Of a stretch of 64,000 nucleotides of DNA, positions 16,303 to 25,056 are shown piece by piece. The notes beneath the pieces are model-generated. The model had not been told where the DNA came from. It saw only the letters and a program-made list of their open reading frames with translations, and searched no databases. Positions within the stretch are counted from its first letter, which is position 1. Each line of letters starts with the position of its first letter. Both the position numbers and the translations under genes were made by a program. Source of the DNA: Actinocatenispora comari (GTDB taxonomy: Bacteria > Actinomycetota > Actinomycetes > Mycobacteriales > Micromonosporaceae); the NCBI RefSeq assembly GCF_017312725.1, contig NZ_BOPO01000150.1, forward strand, positions 1 to 64,000. Reading direction: 5' to 3'.

Positions 16303-18074
16303 GTCGGCGCCGGCCGCGGCCGAACCCGGCGGACGAGGCGTTCGAGGCGGGCGCGACGCTGCTGGGCCGCAACCCGGCGCTCGCCGCGGTGCCCGGCAGG
16401 GTCTGCCGCAGCCCGGAGTGCCGGGTGTACCCGGTGGACGGCTGGGCGATCGTCGACTCGAACGGCATCGTGCACGTCAACCCGAAGCGACTGGCCGAGC
16501 CCGCCGAATGGGCCTGGGTGCTCGCGCATTCCTTGGTACATCTGGGTTTCGGGCACCTGCCGGCGGTCAGGGGCGAGCGTGAGCAGCCGGACCGGTACGA
16601 CGTGGCGGCGCGCTGCCTGGTGGTGAATCGGTTCCTGGCGACGTTCCCGGTGGGGCGCTCGCCGTTCGCGCTGCCCGGCTCGTACCCGGCCGGGGACGAG
16701 GCGACGCTCGCCGACCGCTGGCGCCGGGAGGGCGCGCCGGCGGTGGCCGGAACCGCTGGGCCGCAACCGGACCAGCGGCTGGAGCCGTGGCCGAAGTACG
16801 ACCAGCCGGTGGACTGGACGGTGTCGTTCGCCTCGGCGCTGACCCGCACCATGTCCGCCGCGCTGGACGTCGCCGGCGGCCGCCGGGACAGCCTGAACGG
16901 TCGGCGGGCACCGGACCGGCCGTGGACCCGGGCGCTCAACTGGTTCGTCTCGTCGTACCCGCTGCTCGGTGGGCTCGCGTCCGGGCTGACCCTGGTCGCG
17001 GACGCGGAACTGGCCCGCGCCCACGACATCTCGATCGCCGCGGTCAACGCCGAGGCCGGTGAGATCTACCTGAACCCGCTCCGCTCGTACACCGAGCAGG
17101 AGTGGCGGTTCATCCTGGCGCACGAGATGCTGCACGCCGCGCTGCGGCACGGCGACCGGTGCGGCGCGAGGGATCCGTACCTGTACAACGTGGCCGCCGA
17201 CTACGTGGTGAACGGCTGGCTGACCGAGCTGGGCGTCGGCGAGATGCCGGCGGGGCTGCTGCACGACCCGGAGCTCGCCGGCCTGTCCGCCGAGGAGGTG
17301 TACGACCGGATCGTGCGGGACCGCCGCCGGCTGCGACGGCTCGCGACGCTGGCCGGGACCAACCGGCCGGACGTGCTCGGCGCGCCGCTCGGCCCCCCGC
17401 GCGACTACGTCGATCTGGACGAGTTCTACCGGCGCGGCCTGCTGCAGGGCTTCGCGCTGCACGAACGGGATCGTCGCGGCACCGTACCGGCCGGGCTGGT
17501 GGAGGAGATCCGCGCCCTGGCGCAGCCGCCGATCCCGTGGGACGCAAGGCTGGCCCGCTGGTTCGACGAGTACGTGCCGTCGCCGCGCCCGGTGCGCAGC
17601 TACGCCCGGCCGTCCCGGCGGCAGGCGGCCACCCCGGACATCCCGCGCGCCGGCCGGTACTTCCCGCCCGAGGAGCGGGAGCGCTGCACGTTCGGCGTGG
17701 TGCTGGACACCTCCGGTTCGATGGACCGGCAGCTGCTCGGCAAGGCGCTCGGCGCGATCGCCTCGTACGCGACGGCGCGCGACGTGCCGGCCGCCCGGGT
17801 GGTGTGCTGCGACGCCGCCGCGTACGACGCGGGGTACCTGCCGGTCACCGACATCGCCACCCGGGTGCGGATCCGTGGCCGGGGCGGCACCGTGCTGCAG
17901 CCCGGCGTACGGCTGCTGGAGCGGGCGGAGGACTTCCCGGCCACCGCACCGATCCTGCTGATCACCGACGGGGAGTGCGACGTGGTCCGGATCCACCGCG
18001 AGCACGCCTTCCTGGTACCGCAGGGCGCCTCGCTGCCGTTCACCGCGCGCGGTCCGGTCTTCCGGCTGCGCTGA
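16299..18074 (+). CDS. DUF2201-type metallopeptidase/VWA-domain protein with a duplicated peptidase-like half
   Basis: 591 residues. A zinc-peptidase motif HEMLH is at residues 275-279, and a von Willebrand A domain starts at about 465 with the MIDAS motif DTSGS (D470). Residues about 48-105 look like a diverged copy of the central domain: EWAWVLAHSLVH and DRYDVAARCLVVNRFL mirror EWRFILAHEMLH and PYLYNVAADYVVNGWL. In the first copy the catalytic Glu is lost (HSLVH). The partner is the upstream MoxR ATPase. Such pairs are thought to act in metal insertion, complex assembly or stress. ATG 16299 has AGGAG upstream. Confidence 0.85.
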   Translation: MSRRRPRPNPADEAFEAGATLLGRNPALAAVPGRVCRSPECRVYPVDGWAIVDSNGIVHVNPKRLAEPAEWAWVLAHSLVHLGFGHLPAVRGEREQPDRYDVAARCLVVNRFLATFPVGRSPFALPGSYPAGDEATLADRWRREGAPAVAGTAGPQPDQRLEPWPKYDQPVDWTVSFASALTRTMSAALDVAGGRRDSLNGRRAPDRPWTRALNWFVSSYPLLGGLASGLTLVADAELARAHDISIAAVNAEAGEIYLNPLRSYTEQEWRFILAHEMLHAALRHGDRCGARDPYLYNVAADYVVNGWLTELGVGEMPAGLLHDPELAGLSAEEVYDRIVRDRRRLRRLATLAGTNRPDVLGAPLGPPRDYVDLDEFYRRGLLQGFALHERDRRGTVPAGLVEEIRALAQPPIPWDARLARWFDEYVPSPRPVRSYARPSRRQAATPDIPRAGRYFPPEERERCTFGVVLDTSGSMDRQLLGKALGAIASYATARDVPAARVVCCDAAAYDAGYLPVTDIATRVRIRGRGGTVLQPGVRLLERAEDFPATAPILLITDGECDVVRIHREHAFLVPQGASLPFTARGPVFRLR

Positions 18075-18203
18075 CGTACGGTTCCGCCCCGAGTATGACT
18101 CTGTGGTGTCTTTCGCTGAACGTCGAGTGTGTTGACGTTGTGTGTACCCTGTGCCATCTCCCGGCGCGGTGCCGGGAGGTTTGGCCTCTGAAGGGATACA
18201 TCG

Positions 18204-18452
18204 ATGGATCAGGCAACGCAGACGCCGCAGGCCACCCCCGCGGCCGGCGCCACGACGCCCGGCGCCAAGTCGGTCGGCGTCGCGTACCTGCTGTGGTTCT
18301 TCTTCGGCTTCCTCGGCGTGCACCAGTTCTACCTGGGCCGGACCGGCCGTGGCGTCAGCTACATCTTCACCCTCGGCTGGCTGGGTATCGGCCTGCTGAT
18401 CGACCTGTTCACCCTGCCCGGCCAGGTCCGCAAGGCCAACGGCGAGCAGTAG
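18204..18452 (+). CDS. TM2-domain membrane protein
   Basis: 82 residues. A polar Thr/Ala/Pro-rich head of about 20 residues is followed by two helices with the TM2 signature (YLLWFFFGFLGVHQFYLGRT, then GWLGIGLLIDLFTLP). TM2 proteins are widespread small membrane proteins of unknown role. ATG 18204 is preceded by a GAAGGGAT-like SD. Likely monocistronic. Confidence 0.9.
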   Translation: MDQATQTPQATPAAGATTPGAKSVGVAYLLWFFFGFLGVHQFYLGRTGRGVSYIFTLGWLGIGLLIDLFTLPGQVRKANGEQ

Positions 18453-18554
18453 GCCCCACCTCGCGGTGGCGCGTGATCCTGGGGCAGCGCGCCACCGTCC
18501 GCGACCCGCCACGCGCGACGATCGACCGCCCACCGCCGGGGATGGTGTGATGGG

Positions 18555-18980
18555 GTGGTGAGTCGGGAGAACGAGCGGCGCAACCTGGCGATGCTGCGGG
18601 CCCGGGACGCGATGGACGCGCACTACGCGCAACCGTTGGACATCCCGACGCTGGCCCGCCTCGCGCACGTCTCGGCGCCGCACTTCATCCGCACGTTCCG
18701 GGCGGTGTTCGGCGAGACACCGCACCGGTACCTGCAGCGCCGGCGGGTCGAGCGGGCGATGTTCCTGCTGCGCGAGTCCGATCGCAGCATCACCGAGGTC
18801 TGCTTCGAGGTCGGCTTCGCCAGCCTCGGTACGTTCAGCCGCACCTTCCGGGAGATCACCGGCGAGCCGCCCAGCGCGTACCGGCGGCGGTCGGCGCCGA
18901 TCGACGTACCGGGCTGCTTCGCCCGGTCGTGGCTGCGACCGAGTCGTTTTGGAGAAGTACGCCGGGCCGAAGGTCGGTAG
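18555..18980 (+). CDS. AraC-family HTH regulator (DNA-binding domain only)
   Basis: 141 residues that are almost entirely the double HTH of AraC proteins (about 12-115): DIPTLARLAHVSAPHFIRTF, then ITEVCFEVGFASLGTFSRTF. There is no sensory domain, so it may respond to a partner or act constitutively. The next gene, 39 bp downstream, is a VOC protein; this pair recurs in actinobacteria. Start is GTG 18555 or the adjacent GTG 18558. Confidence 0.88.
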   Translation: MVSRENERRNLAMLRARDAMDAHYAQPLDIPTLARLAHVSAPHFIRTFRAVFGETPHRYLQRRRVERAMFLLRESDRSITEVCFEVGFASLGTFSRTFREITGEPPSAYRRRSAPIDVPGCFARSWLRPSRFGEVRRAEGR

Positions 18981-19019
18981 CGTCGGCGGAACTCGACACA
19001 CCGTCACGGGAGGGTTCCG

Positions 19020-19430
19020 ATGCTCAACGCGATGACGATCTCGGAGATCTACGTCCTGGACCAGGACGAGGCGCTCGACTTCTACGTCGGCAAGCTCGGC
19101 CTGGAGGTGCACACCGACGCCGACCTCGGGTTCATGCGCTGGCTGACGGTCAACGTACCGGGCCAGCCCGACCGGGAGCTGCTGCTGGTCAAGCCCGGCC
19201 CGCCGGCGCACGACGAGGCCACCGCGGCCCAGCTGCGGGAGCTGGTCACCAAGGGCGCCCTGGGCGTCACGATCTTCACCACCGAGGACGTCCGGAAGAC
19301 GCACGCGACGCTGCGGGAGCGTGGCGTGGAGATCAGCGAGGAGCCGGTCGAGCGCGACTACGGCACCGACTTCGGGCTGCGCGACCCGTTCGGGAACCCG
19401 CTGCGGATCGGTCAGCTCCCCGCCCGCTGA
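19020..19430 (+). CDS. VOC-family (glyoxalase/bleomycin-resistance fold) protein
   Basis: 136 residues with two beta-alpha-beta-beta-beta modules: EIYVLDQDEALDFYVGKLGL at the start and the closing DPFGNPLRIGQL. VOC proteins chelate a metal or sequester drugs; which of these applies is not evident. ATG 19020 has a CGGGAGGG Shine-Dalgarno. Probably controlled by the AraC protein encoded just upstream. Confidence 0.88.
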   Translation: MLNAMTISEIYVLDQDEALDFYVGKLGLEVHTDADLGFMRWLTVNVPGQPDRELLLVKPGPPAHDEATAAQLRELVTKGALGVTIFTTEDVRKTHATLRERGVEISEEPVERDYGTDFGLRDPFGNPLRIGQLPAR

Positions 19431-19495
19431 GCATCCCGCCGACAGCGGGGCCTAGGGTCGCGACGGAGACCCCGCGCGATCGGTGAGGATGCCCC

Positions 19496-20701
19496 GTGAG
19501 TAGTTCCGGCGTCGTCGTCGACCGTCGCTCGCTCGTTCGGTGGCGCAATGCGGTGATCGCCGCGTTCGGCCTGGGCGGGCTGACGCTGACCGCCTGGGCG
19601 CCCCGGCTGCCGGAGCTGAAGGCGGCGCTGGCGGTCGACACCGGCACCCTCGGTACGTTGCTGGCGGCGGTGACGGTCGGTTCGATCGCCGGCCTCTCCG
19701 CCGCCACCCCGGTACTGCACTGGCTCGGCAGCCGCCGCGCGCTGTCCGGCGCGCTGCTGCTCGTCGCGGGCGCTCTCGCGGTGCTCGGCGCGGCCGCCCT
19801 GCTCACCTCGGTACCGCTGATCGCGGCGGCGTTCGTGCTGGTGGGCCTGGGGATCGGGACGCTCGATGTCCTGATCAACGTGGAGGGGTCGGCGGTCGAG
19901 CAGGCGGCCGGCCGCACCCTGATGCCGCTGATGCACGGCGCCTGGTCGGTCGGCGTCGCGGTCGGGTCGGGCATCGGTGGCGGCTGCGCGGCGCTGCACA
20001 TCGCGCCGTCGGCGCAGTTCTTCGGCGAGGCGGTCGTCGTGGCGGTCGCCGCACTCGTGCTGGCGCGGTCGATCCCGGCCGGTACCCGCGAGCAGGACGA
20101 GCCGGCGCGACGGCGGAGCCGGTGGGCGAAGGTCGGTGAGTGGCTGCGGGGCTGGACCGACTGGCGGCTGCTGCTGATCGGCGTCGTCATGCTCGGGGTG
20201 GAACTCGGCGAGGGCTCCGCGAACAACTGGCTGACGATCGCGGTCAGCGACGCGCACGGGCGCAGCCCGGCGATGGCCGCGGTGTTCTTCACGGTGTTCG
20301 CCGCCGCCGAGGCGAGCGCCCGGATCTTCGGTGGCCCGGTGGTCGACCGGCTCGGCCGGGTCCGGGCCGTCCGGTGCACCACCGGCCTGGGCGTGCTGGG
20401 TACCGCGCTGTTCATCGTCGGGAACAGCCCGTGGCTGGTGCTGCTCGGCGTGGTGCTGTGGGCGGTGGGCGTCTCGATGGGGTTCCCGCTCGGCATGTCG
20501 GCGGCGGCCGAGAGCGGCCCGAACCCGGCCGCCCGAGTCAGCGTGGTCGCCTCGATCGGCTACCTGGCCAACCTCGCCGGCCCGCCGGCCGTGGGACTGC
20601 TCGCCCGGTCCGCCGGCGTGCTGCGTGCCCTCTGGCTGGTCGCCGCCCTGCTCGCGATCGCCTTCGCCGTCGCCGGTTCGCTGCGCCGCCGCTCCGCCTG
20701 A
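19496..20701 (+). CDS. MFS transporter
   Basis: 401 residues with about 12 hydrophobic helices. The N-half starts WRNAVIAAFGLGGLTLTAWA and the C-half begins near residue 220 (LLLIGVVMLGVELGEGSANN). The layout resembles FucP/YbjJ-type members (SANNWL motif), which move sugars or unknown small molecules. GTG 19496 follows GAGGATGCCC. Convergent with the ROK gene; not obviously in an operon with the VOC gene 65 bp upstream. Confidence 0.85.
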   Translation: MSSSGVVVDRRSLVRWRNAVIAAFGLGGLTLTAWAPRLPELKAALAVDTGTLGTLLAAVTVGSIAGLSAATPVLHWLGSRRALSGALLLVAGALAVLGAAALLTSVPLIAAAFVLVGLGIGTLDVLINVEGSAVEQAAGRTLMPLMHGAWSVGVAVGSGIGGGCAALHIAPSAQFFGEAVVVAVAALVLARSIPAGTREQDEPARRRSRWAKVGEWLRGWTDWRLLLIGVVMLGVELGEGSANNWLTIAVSDAHGRSPAMAAVFFTVFAAAEASARIFGGPVVDRLGRVRAVRCTTGLGVLGTALFIVGNSPWLVLLGVVLWAVGVSMGFPLGMSAAAESGPNPAARVSVVASIGYLANLAGPPAVGLLARSAGVLRALWLVAALLAIAFAVAGSLRRRSA

Positions 20702-20743
20702 CCGGCCGCGGCCGTCCGGGCCGGCTCGTCGCGGCCGGGGCGT

Positions 20744-20801
20744 CGTCGCCCGCGACCGCCGCGGCACTCGGCCGTCGCCCGCGACCGCCGTGGCACTCGG
20801 C
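20744..20801. repeat. 29-bp tandem duplication between convergent genes
   Basis: CGTCGCCCGCGACCGCCG followed by (C/T)GGCACTCGGC occurs twice in tandem (20744-20772 and 20773-20801) with one mismatch. It lies in the gap between the MFS stop and the ROK stop. No function is apparent. Confidence 0.7.
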
Positions 20802-20838
20802 TTCTCGGCGCCGGCCGGCCCGGCCCGCGACCCCGCTG

Positions 20839-22077
20839 TCAGGGCACCGGGACGCCGAAGGCGGCGGGGTCGGTGAAGACGTCGTCCAGGACGGTCTCGG
20901 CGGCGCCGCGGGCGGCGGCGGTGAACCCGAGCCGGGACAGCCGGACGTCGCAACCGCCGGCGTGCGGCGCGAGTACCCGGCCGGTGACCTCGGCGCGGAC
21001 CCGGGACAGCAGCGGCTCGCCGAGATGGCTGAAGTACCCGCCGAGCACCACCACCGCCGGGTCCAGCACGTTGACCAGCAGCCCGAGGCCGAGCCCGAGG
21101 TCGGCGGCGATCCGGTCGACGGCCCGGACCGTACGGGCGTCCCCGGCGGCGGCGCGCGCGGTGCCGAGCGCGAGCCGTTCCTCCAGGTCACGGCGCTGGT
21201 CGCGGAGCGGGTCGGTGGCGTCGGCCGCGTACGAGAGGAAGGTGCCGAGGCCGACCATGGTCTCGAAGCAGCCGCGCTGGCCGCAGGGGCAGGCGGCGCC
21301 GCGCGGATCGAGCGGCATGTGGCCGAGTTCGCCCGCGGAGTGGGCGGCGCCGAGGACCAGTGTGTCGTCCACGACGATGCCGCCGGCGACACCGACCTCG
21401 CCGGTGAGGTACAGCAGGCTCGGTACGTGCGCCACCCGGTGCTCGGCGACGGTGCCGAGGCGGGCGTCGTTGTCGACCCGGACCAGCGGGGCGCCCGGGC
21501 CGAGGCGGTCGGCCAGTTCGGTGGCGAGGGGGAGGTCGGACCAGCCGAGGTTGGTGGCGAGGCGGACGACGCCGGTGTCCCGGTCGACGTGGCCGGGTGC
21601 GGCGACGGTGACCCCGGTGACGGCGGTACCGGTGGCGCGCAGTGCGGTGAGCGCGGCGGCGACGAGGTCGGCGGTCAGGTCGAGGGTGGCGCGGTGGTTC
21701 CGGCGGTCGTGGTCGACCGGCGCGCGGTCGTCGAGCAGCACGTCGCCGGGCAGGTCGAGGGCGATGACCCGGATGTAGTTGACGCTGATCTCGACGCCGA
21801 GCCCGCAGCGGGCGCCGGCGCGCAGCGCGACGGCCTGGTGTGGCCGGCCGATGCCGCCGGCCCGGCGCCGCTCGTCGTCGGTGACCAGGCCGAGCTCGAC
21901 GAGCTCGCCGACGAGCTTGGACACGGTGGAGTTGGGCAGGCCGAGGTCGCGGGAGATCTCGGTCCGGGACCGGGCACCGCGGCGCAGGTGGCGCAGCACC
22001 ACGCTGACGTTGTTGCGCCGGATCGCACCGCGGGCGGCGGCGTCGCCGCTGCCCGTACCGCTGCCTGCCGTGAGCAC
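20839..22077 (-). CDS. ROK-family transcriptional repressor
   Basis: 412 residues: an N-terminal winged HTH (RTEISRDLGLPNSTVSKLVG, about 38-57) followed by an ASKHA sugar-kinase-like ROK domain. The ROK signature with zinc ligands is CPCGQRGCFE, and APGHVDRDTGVV and GEVGVAGGI are phosphate-loop-like segments. ROK repressors sense sugars or sugar phosphates and control carbohydrate genes. It is divergent from a secreted carbohydrate-related protein, with a short palindrome between them. ATG 22077 lies at the expected start of the HTH. Confidence 0.92.
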   Translation of the reverse strand: MLTAGSGTGSGDAAARGAIRRNNVSVVLRHLRRGARSRTEISRDLGLPNSTVSKLVGELVELGLVTDDERRRAGGIGRPHQAVALRAGARCGLGVEISVNYIRVIALDLPGDVLLDDRAPVDHDRRNHRATLDLTADLVAAALTALRATGTAVTGVTVAAPGHVDRDTGVVRLATNLGWSDLPLATELADRLGPGAPLVRVDNDARLGTVAEHRVAHVPSLLYLTGEVGVAGGIVVDDTLVLGAAHSAGELGHMPLDPRGAACPCGQRGCFETMVGLGTFLSYAADATDPLRDQRRDLEERLALGTARAAAGDARTVRAVDRIAADLGLGLGLLVNVLDPAVVVLGGYFSHLGEPLLSRVRAEVTGRVLAPHAGGCDVRLSRLGFTAAARGAAETVLDDVFTDPAAFGVPVP

Positions 22078-22133
22078 GGCACCTCCAGGGTGTCTCGGTT
22101 GGCGTTCTCAGGGTATTGACCCGGAGCGAGTTA

Positions 22134-22141
22134 GTTATAAC
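22134..22141. promoter_or_regulatory. palindrome GTTATAAC in AT-rich divergent promoter, likely ROK operator
   Basis: The gap between the ROK start and the secreted-protein start is unusually AT-rich for this window. It holds the 8-bp palindrome GTTATAAC inside the wider TTAGTTATAACCTTA. ROK repressors bind AT-rich dyads of this kind. It could control both divergent genes. Confidence 0.5.
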
Positions 22142-22221
22142 CTTAGCGAAAATAAATCGTACGGATCGGGACTTGTCCGCCGGACGGCGGCACCTCCCGC
22201 TCGGACGGAAGGAGCCATCCC

Positions 22222-24018
22222 GTGCCCCTCTCCCGACAGACCCGACGACGCGCGCTGGCGGCGCCGGTGGCGGTCGCCGCCGCCGCGCTGACGGTCGCCG
22301 CCGGCCTCGGCACACCCGCGGCGGCCGACCCGGCCGCGCAGTACACCGTCACGATCGGTTCGACCGGCGTCTACCGGTACCCGACCGACACGCCGGCGAG
22401 TGCGTTCATCGACAGCGACGGCACGTTCCACTTCCAGCAGTCGGCCGCCCTCTACGGCGCCAACGACCCGCGGTACTGGGAGTTCTACACCGGTACCGAC
22501 TTCGACCACGCCAGCCGGGACGCCAGCCTGTCCGACGCGGTGAACCCGGACAACCCCGCCGACGCCAACAACGACACCACCTGGCGCTGCAACAACAGCC
22601 CGACCGGCAAGGAGTCCACGTACGCGCCGGCCGGCTCCGGCTACGCGCAGAAGAACTACTGCGACCTGGTCGGTACCTGGGTCGACCCGGACACCGGCGA
22701 CTGGTACGGCATCGTGCACAACGAGTTCACCCCGGAGCCGTTCGGCGCGTACTCGTTCTCGCACTACGACGCGCTGGACTACGCGGTGTCGCACGACCAC
22801 GGGAAGACCTGGAGCATCGAGGGGCACGCGGTCACCTCCCCGTACAGCACGAAGCGCGGTGACACGGACGCATTCCCGAACCAGTCGTTCTACTACGGCG
22901 ACGGCGATCCGCGGCTGTTCACCGACCCCGCGTCCGGCTACTTCTACCTGTACTACGGCTCCCGGGTGGTACCGAAGAAGGGCGCCGGCGGCGCGGACGT
23001 CGACCTGCAGCACGTGGCGCGGGCGCCGATCTCGGGCAAGATGGCGACCGGCACCTGGCAGAAGTGGTACGACGGGCACTGGTCGCAGCCCGGGGTCGGC
23101 GGCAAGGAAAGCAACATGGTGCCGGTCGACGCGGACAGCGCGACCGGTTACACCCCGCCGGACAAGGACTACGACCCGGCCAACACCGGGAACCCGACCC
23201 AGCAGGTGGCCGCCGGCACCCTGCCGCCGAAGTCGAAGCTGTTCGTGATGAACATCGTCTACGACGCCTACCTCGGCCTCTACATCGGCGAGCCGGAACG
23301 CACCAACGGGCCCGAGCCGCAACGGTTCTACGCCACCGACGACCTGAGCACCCAGCGGTGGCGGCTGATCGGCGACTCCGGCGACTACACCTCGGAGTCC
23401 TGGTACCGCTGGATCGTCGACAGCGCGACGCTGACCGGCACCACGATCGTCGGCAAGGACTTCCGCTCGTACTGCTCGATCGCCTGCAACCACTCCGACG
23501 GCGAGTACGCCAACGTCACGATCGACACGACCGCGCCGACGCAGGCACCGGTACGGGCCGGCACCAGCTACCGGATCGCCAGCGGTACCGGCCGGGTGCT
23601 CGCCACCGCGGGCCGCAGCACCGCGACCGTCGCGCTGCCGGCCGCCACCCGCAGCCGCAACGCCGACTGGCGGTTCGTCGCCGACGGGGACGGCTCGTAC
23701 CAGGTGGTCGACCCGGCCGGGCGGGCGCTCGGCGTGGACGCGGCGAGCACGGCGGGCCGGGCCTGGGGCGCCGAGCCGACCGTGACCGCGGTCGGCTCGG
23801 ACGGCCCAAGCACCGGGCAGCAGTGGTGGATCGTGCCCAACCGCACCGATCCCGGCACGTACCGGCTGATCAACCGGTACAGCGGGCTGGTGCTCGGGAT
23901 GGCCGGCGGGCAGCCGGCGACCACTCCCCTGCGTACCTGGACCAACCGCACCGGCAGCCCGGTTGGCGCCCACCACAGCGCCGCCGAGCAGACCGTCGCG
24001 TTCCAGCCCCTCCACTGA
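22222..24018 (+). CDS. secreted glycosidase-like (beta-propeller) protein with ricin-type C-terminus
   Basis: 598 residues. The N-terminus (RQTRRRALAAPVAVAAAALT, then AAADP) is a Sec or Tat-like signal with cleavage near residue 36. Residues about 40-435 contain repeated blade-like motifs (YYGDGDPRLFTDP, YFYLYYGSRVV, FYATDDLSTQRW) as in five-bladed propeller glycosidases (GH43/GH32-like); the exact family is not recognised. Residues about 445-598 hold QxW-like repeats (GQQWWIVPN) of a ricin B lectin. A role in extracellular sugar binding or hydrolysis under the divergent ROK repressor is inferred. Confidence 0.75.
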   Translation: MPLSRQTRRRALAAPVAVAAAALTVAAGLGTPAAADPAAQYTVTIGSTGVYRYPTDTPASAFIDSDGTFHFQQSAALYGANDPRYWEFYTGTDFDHASRDASLSDAVNPDNPADANNDTTWRCNNSPTGKESTYAPAGSGYAQKNYCDLVGTWVDPDTGDWYGIVHNEFTPEPFGAYSFSHYDALDYAVSHDHGKTWSIEGHAVTSPYSTKRGDTDAFPNQSFYYGDGDPRLFTDPASGYFYLYYGSRVVPKKGAGGADVDLQHVARAPISGKMATGTWQKWYDGHWSQPGVGGKESNMVPVDADSATGYTPPDKDYDPANTGNPTQQVAAGTLPPKSKLFVMNIVYDAYLGLYIGEPERTNGPEPQRFYATDDLSTQRWRLIGDSGDYTSESWYRWIVDSATLTGTTIVGKDFRSYCSIACNHSDGEYANVTIDTTAPTQAPVRAGTSYRIASGTGRVLATAGRSTATVALPAATRSRNADWRFVADGDGSYQVVDPAGRALGVDAASTAGRAWGAEPTVTAVGSDGPSTGQQWWIVPNRTDPGTYRLINRYSGLVLGMAGGQPATTPLRTWTNRTGSPVGAHHSAAEQTVAFQPLH

Positions 24019-24026
24019 GGACCGAC

Positions 24027-24059
24027 GCCCTGAGCCCCGGAACTCCCGGGGCTCAGGGC
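24027..24059. terminator. bidirectional hairpin terminator
   Basis: A perfect 14-bp stem GCCCTGAGCCCCGG/CCGGGGCTCAGGGC with a 5-nt loop (AACTC) fills the 44-bp gap between two convergent stops (24018 and 24063). No long U-run, as is common for actinobacterial terminators. Confidence 0.85.
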
Positions 24060-24062
24060 GGG

Positions 24063-24812
24063 TCAGCGAAAGAGCGTCAGCTCGTGACCCCAGGCGTCGA
24101 TCGTCGGGCCGAAGCCGGCGGCCCGCGCCGGCCGTCCAATACGCGCGAACAGCTCCCGCTGGGCGGCGGCGTCGCCGTCGGCAGCGATCCGGCCGACCAG
24201 GTCGAGCAGCATAGCGCCGTCGATCCAGCCGTCGGTGAGGGGCCGCCGCGCCAGCTCCCACCGCAGGTACTTGTTGTACGGGCGGAGCCGGTGGTGCAGC
24301 GCGAACACCACCGGAAGCGCCCAGGCGATGCTCTCGATCGCGTCCAGCTTCGCCTCGAACGCCCGCCCGTCCCGGTGGCTCTTGAGCGACCGGTAGGCGA
24401 AGTTGACGTAGCCGTCCAGGTACGTCGTCAGGGCCCGGCCCACCTCGGCATGGGTCAGCGTCGCCTGGACGTGCAGTGCGGCGGCGAGAGCCCCGTCGGT
24501 GCGGTCCAGCAGGATCCGTACCGTCGAGCAGGCGTACCGGTCCCACCAGTCGACGGGATCCGCGGGGACGTCCCGCAGGTCGTCCAGCGTCCTGACCACC
24601 ACGTCGATCGCCGGCGAGCGCCGCGTCGCCCACTCGTCCGATCGCTCGGCCAGCACGACGCAAACGTCGACGTCGGAATGGCGCGTCGCCATGCCCTCCC
24701 GGGCGGCCGAGCCGAACAGGTACACCCCGACGACGGTGTTGTCGTTCCACGCTCGCCGGAGCAGTCGGTCGAGTTCCGGCGTCGTACCGAGTGGACCCGA
24801 GATGTCCGCCAT
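24063..24812 (-). CDS. nucleotidyltransferase-domain protein (aminoglycoside/kanamycin NTase-like fold)
   Basis: 249 residues. The polymerase-beta-type motif FGSAAREG (G34, S35) followed by HSDVDVCVVL (D47, D49) is intact; a third carboxylate probably lies in AIDVVVRT. The C-terminal half is helical. Such proteins transfer NMP to antibiotics or to RNA/protein; minimal MNT antitoxins are much shorter and pair with HEPN genes, which are absent here. The 249-residue length favours a stand-alone adenylyltransferase, but the substrate is unknown. Confidence 0.82.
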   Translation of the reverse strand: MADISGPLGTTPELDRLLRRAWNDNTVVGVYLFGSAAREGMATRHSDVDVCVVLAERSDEWATRRSPAIDVVVRTLDDLRDVPADPVDWWDRYACSTVRILLDRTDGALAAALHVQATLTHAEVGRALTTYLDGYVNFAYRSLKSHRDGRAFEAKLDAIESIAWALPVVFALHHRLRPYNKYLRWELARRPLTDGWIDGAMLLDLVGRIAADGDAAAQRELFARIGRPARAAGFGPTIDAWGHELTLFR

Positions 24813-25056
24813 ACCACGATGCTCCCGCCGGGTCCGCACTGCGGCCAGGCATTTTCCGGTGGCGCGCCGCCGGGCCAGCCCTCGGGCGCCCGGCATGGGG
24901 ACGACTGGCACTGAGCCGTGCCGCGTCGTCGGCCGCCGGGGCTCGGCTCGGGTACCCGAGTGCGGCAGACTCGACGTCGATCCGACCGGTGGGCCGACGG
25001 GCCCGGGGTACGACCGCGGTTCGGTGCGGGCTTCGTGGCAGGACCGAGGTGATCCG

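Noticed and set aside
13022-17047. Very long open frame on the minus strand across the PPOX, MoxR and VWA region
   Set aside because: Only its last part (from 14149) has protein-like composition and family signatures; the rest is antisense to well-supported genes and results from scarcity of stop codons in high-GC DNA.
18130-18150. TTGACG followed by TACCCT upstream of the TM2 gene as a promoter
   Set aside because: Spacing is only about 7 nt, far below the 16-18 nt needed.
24063-24812. Nucleotidyltransferase considered as a MNT/HEPN antitoxin
   Set aside because: Protein is about twice the size of minimal MNT proteins and no HEPN gene lies next to it.
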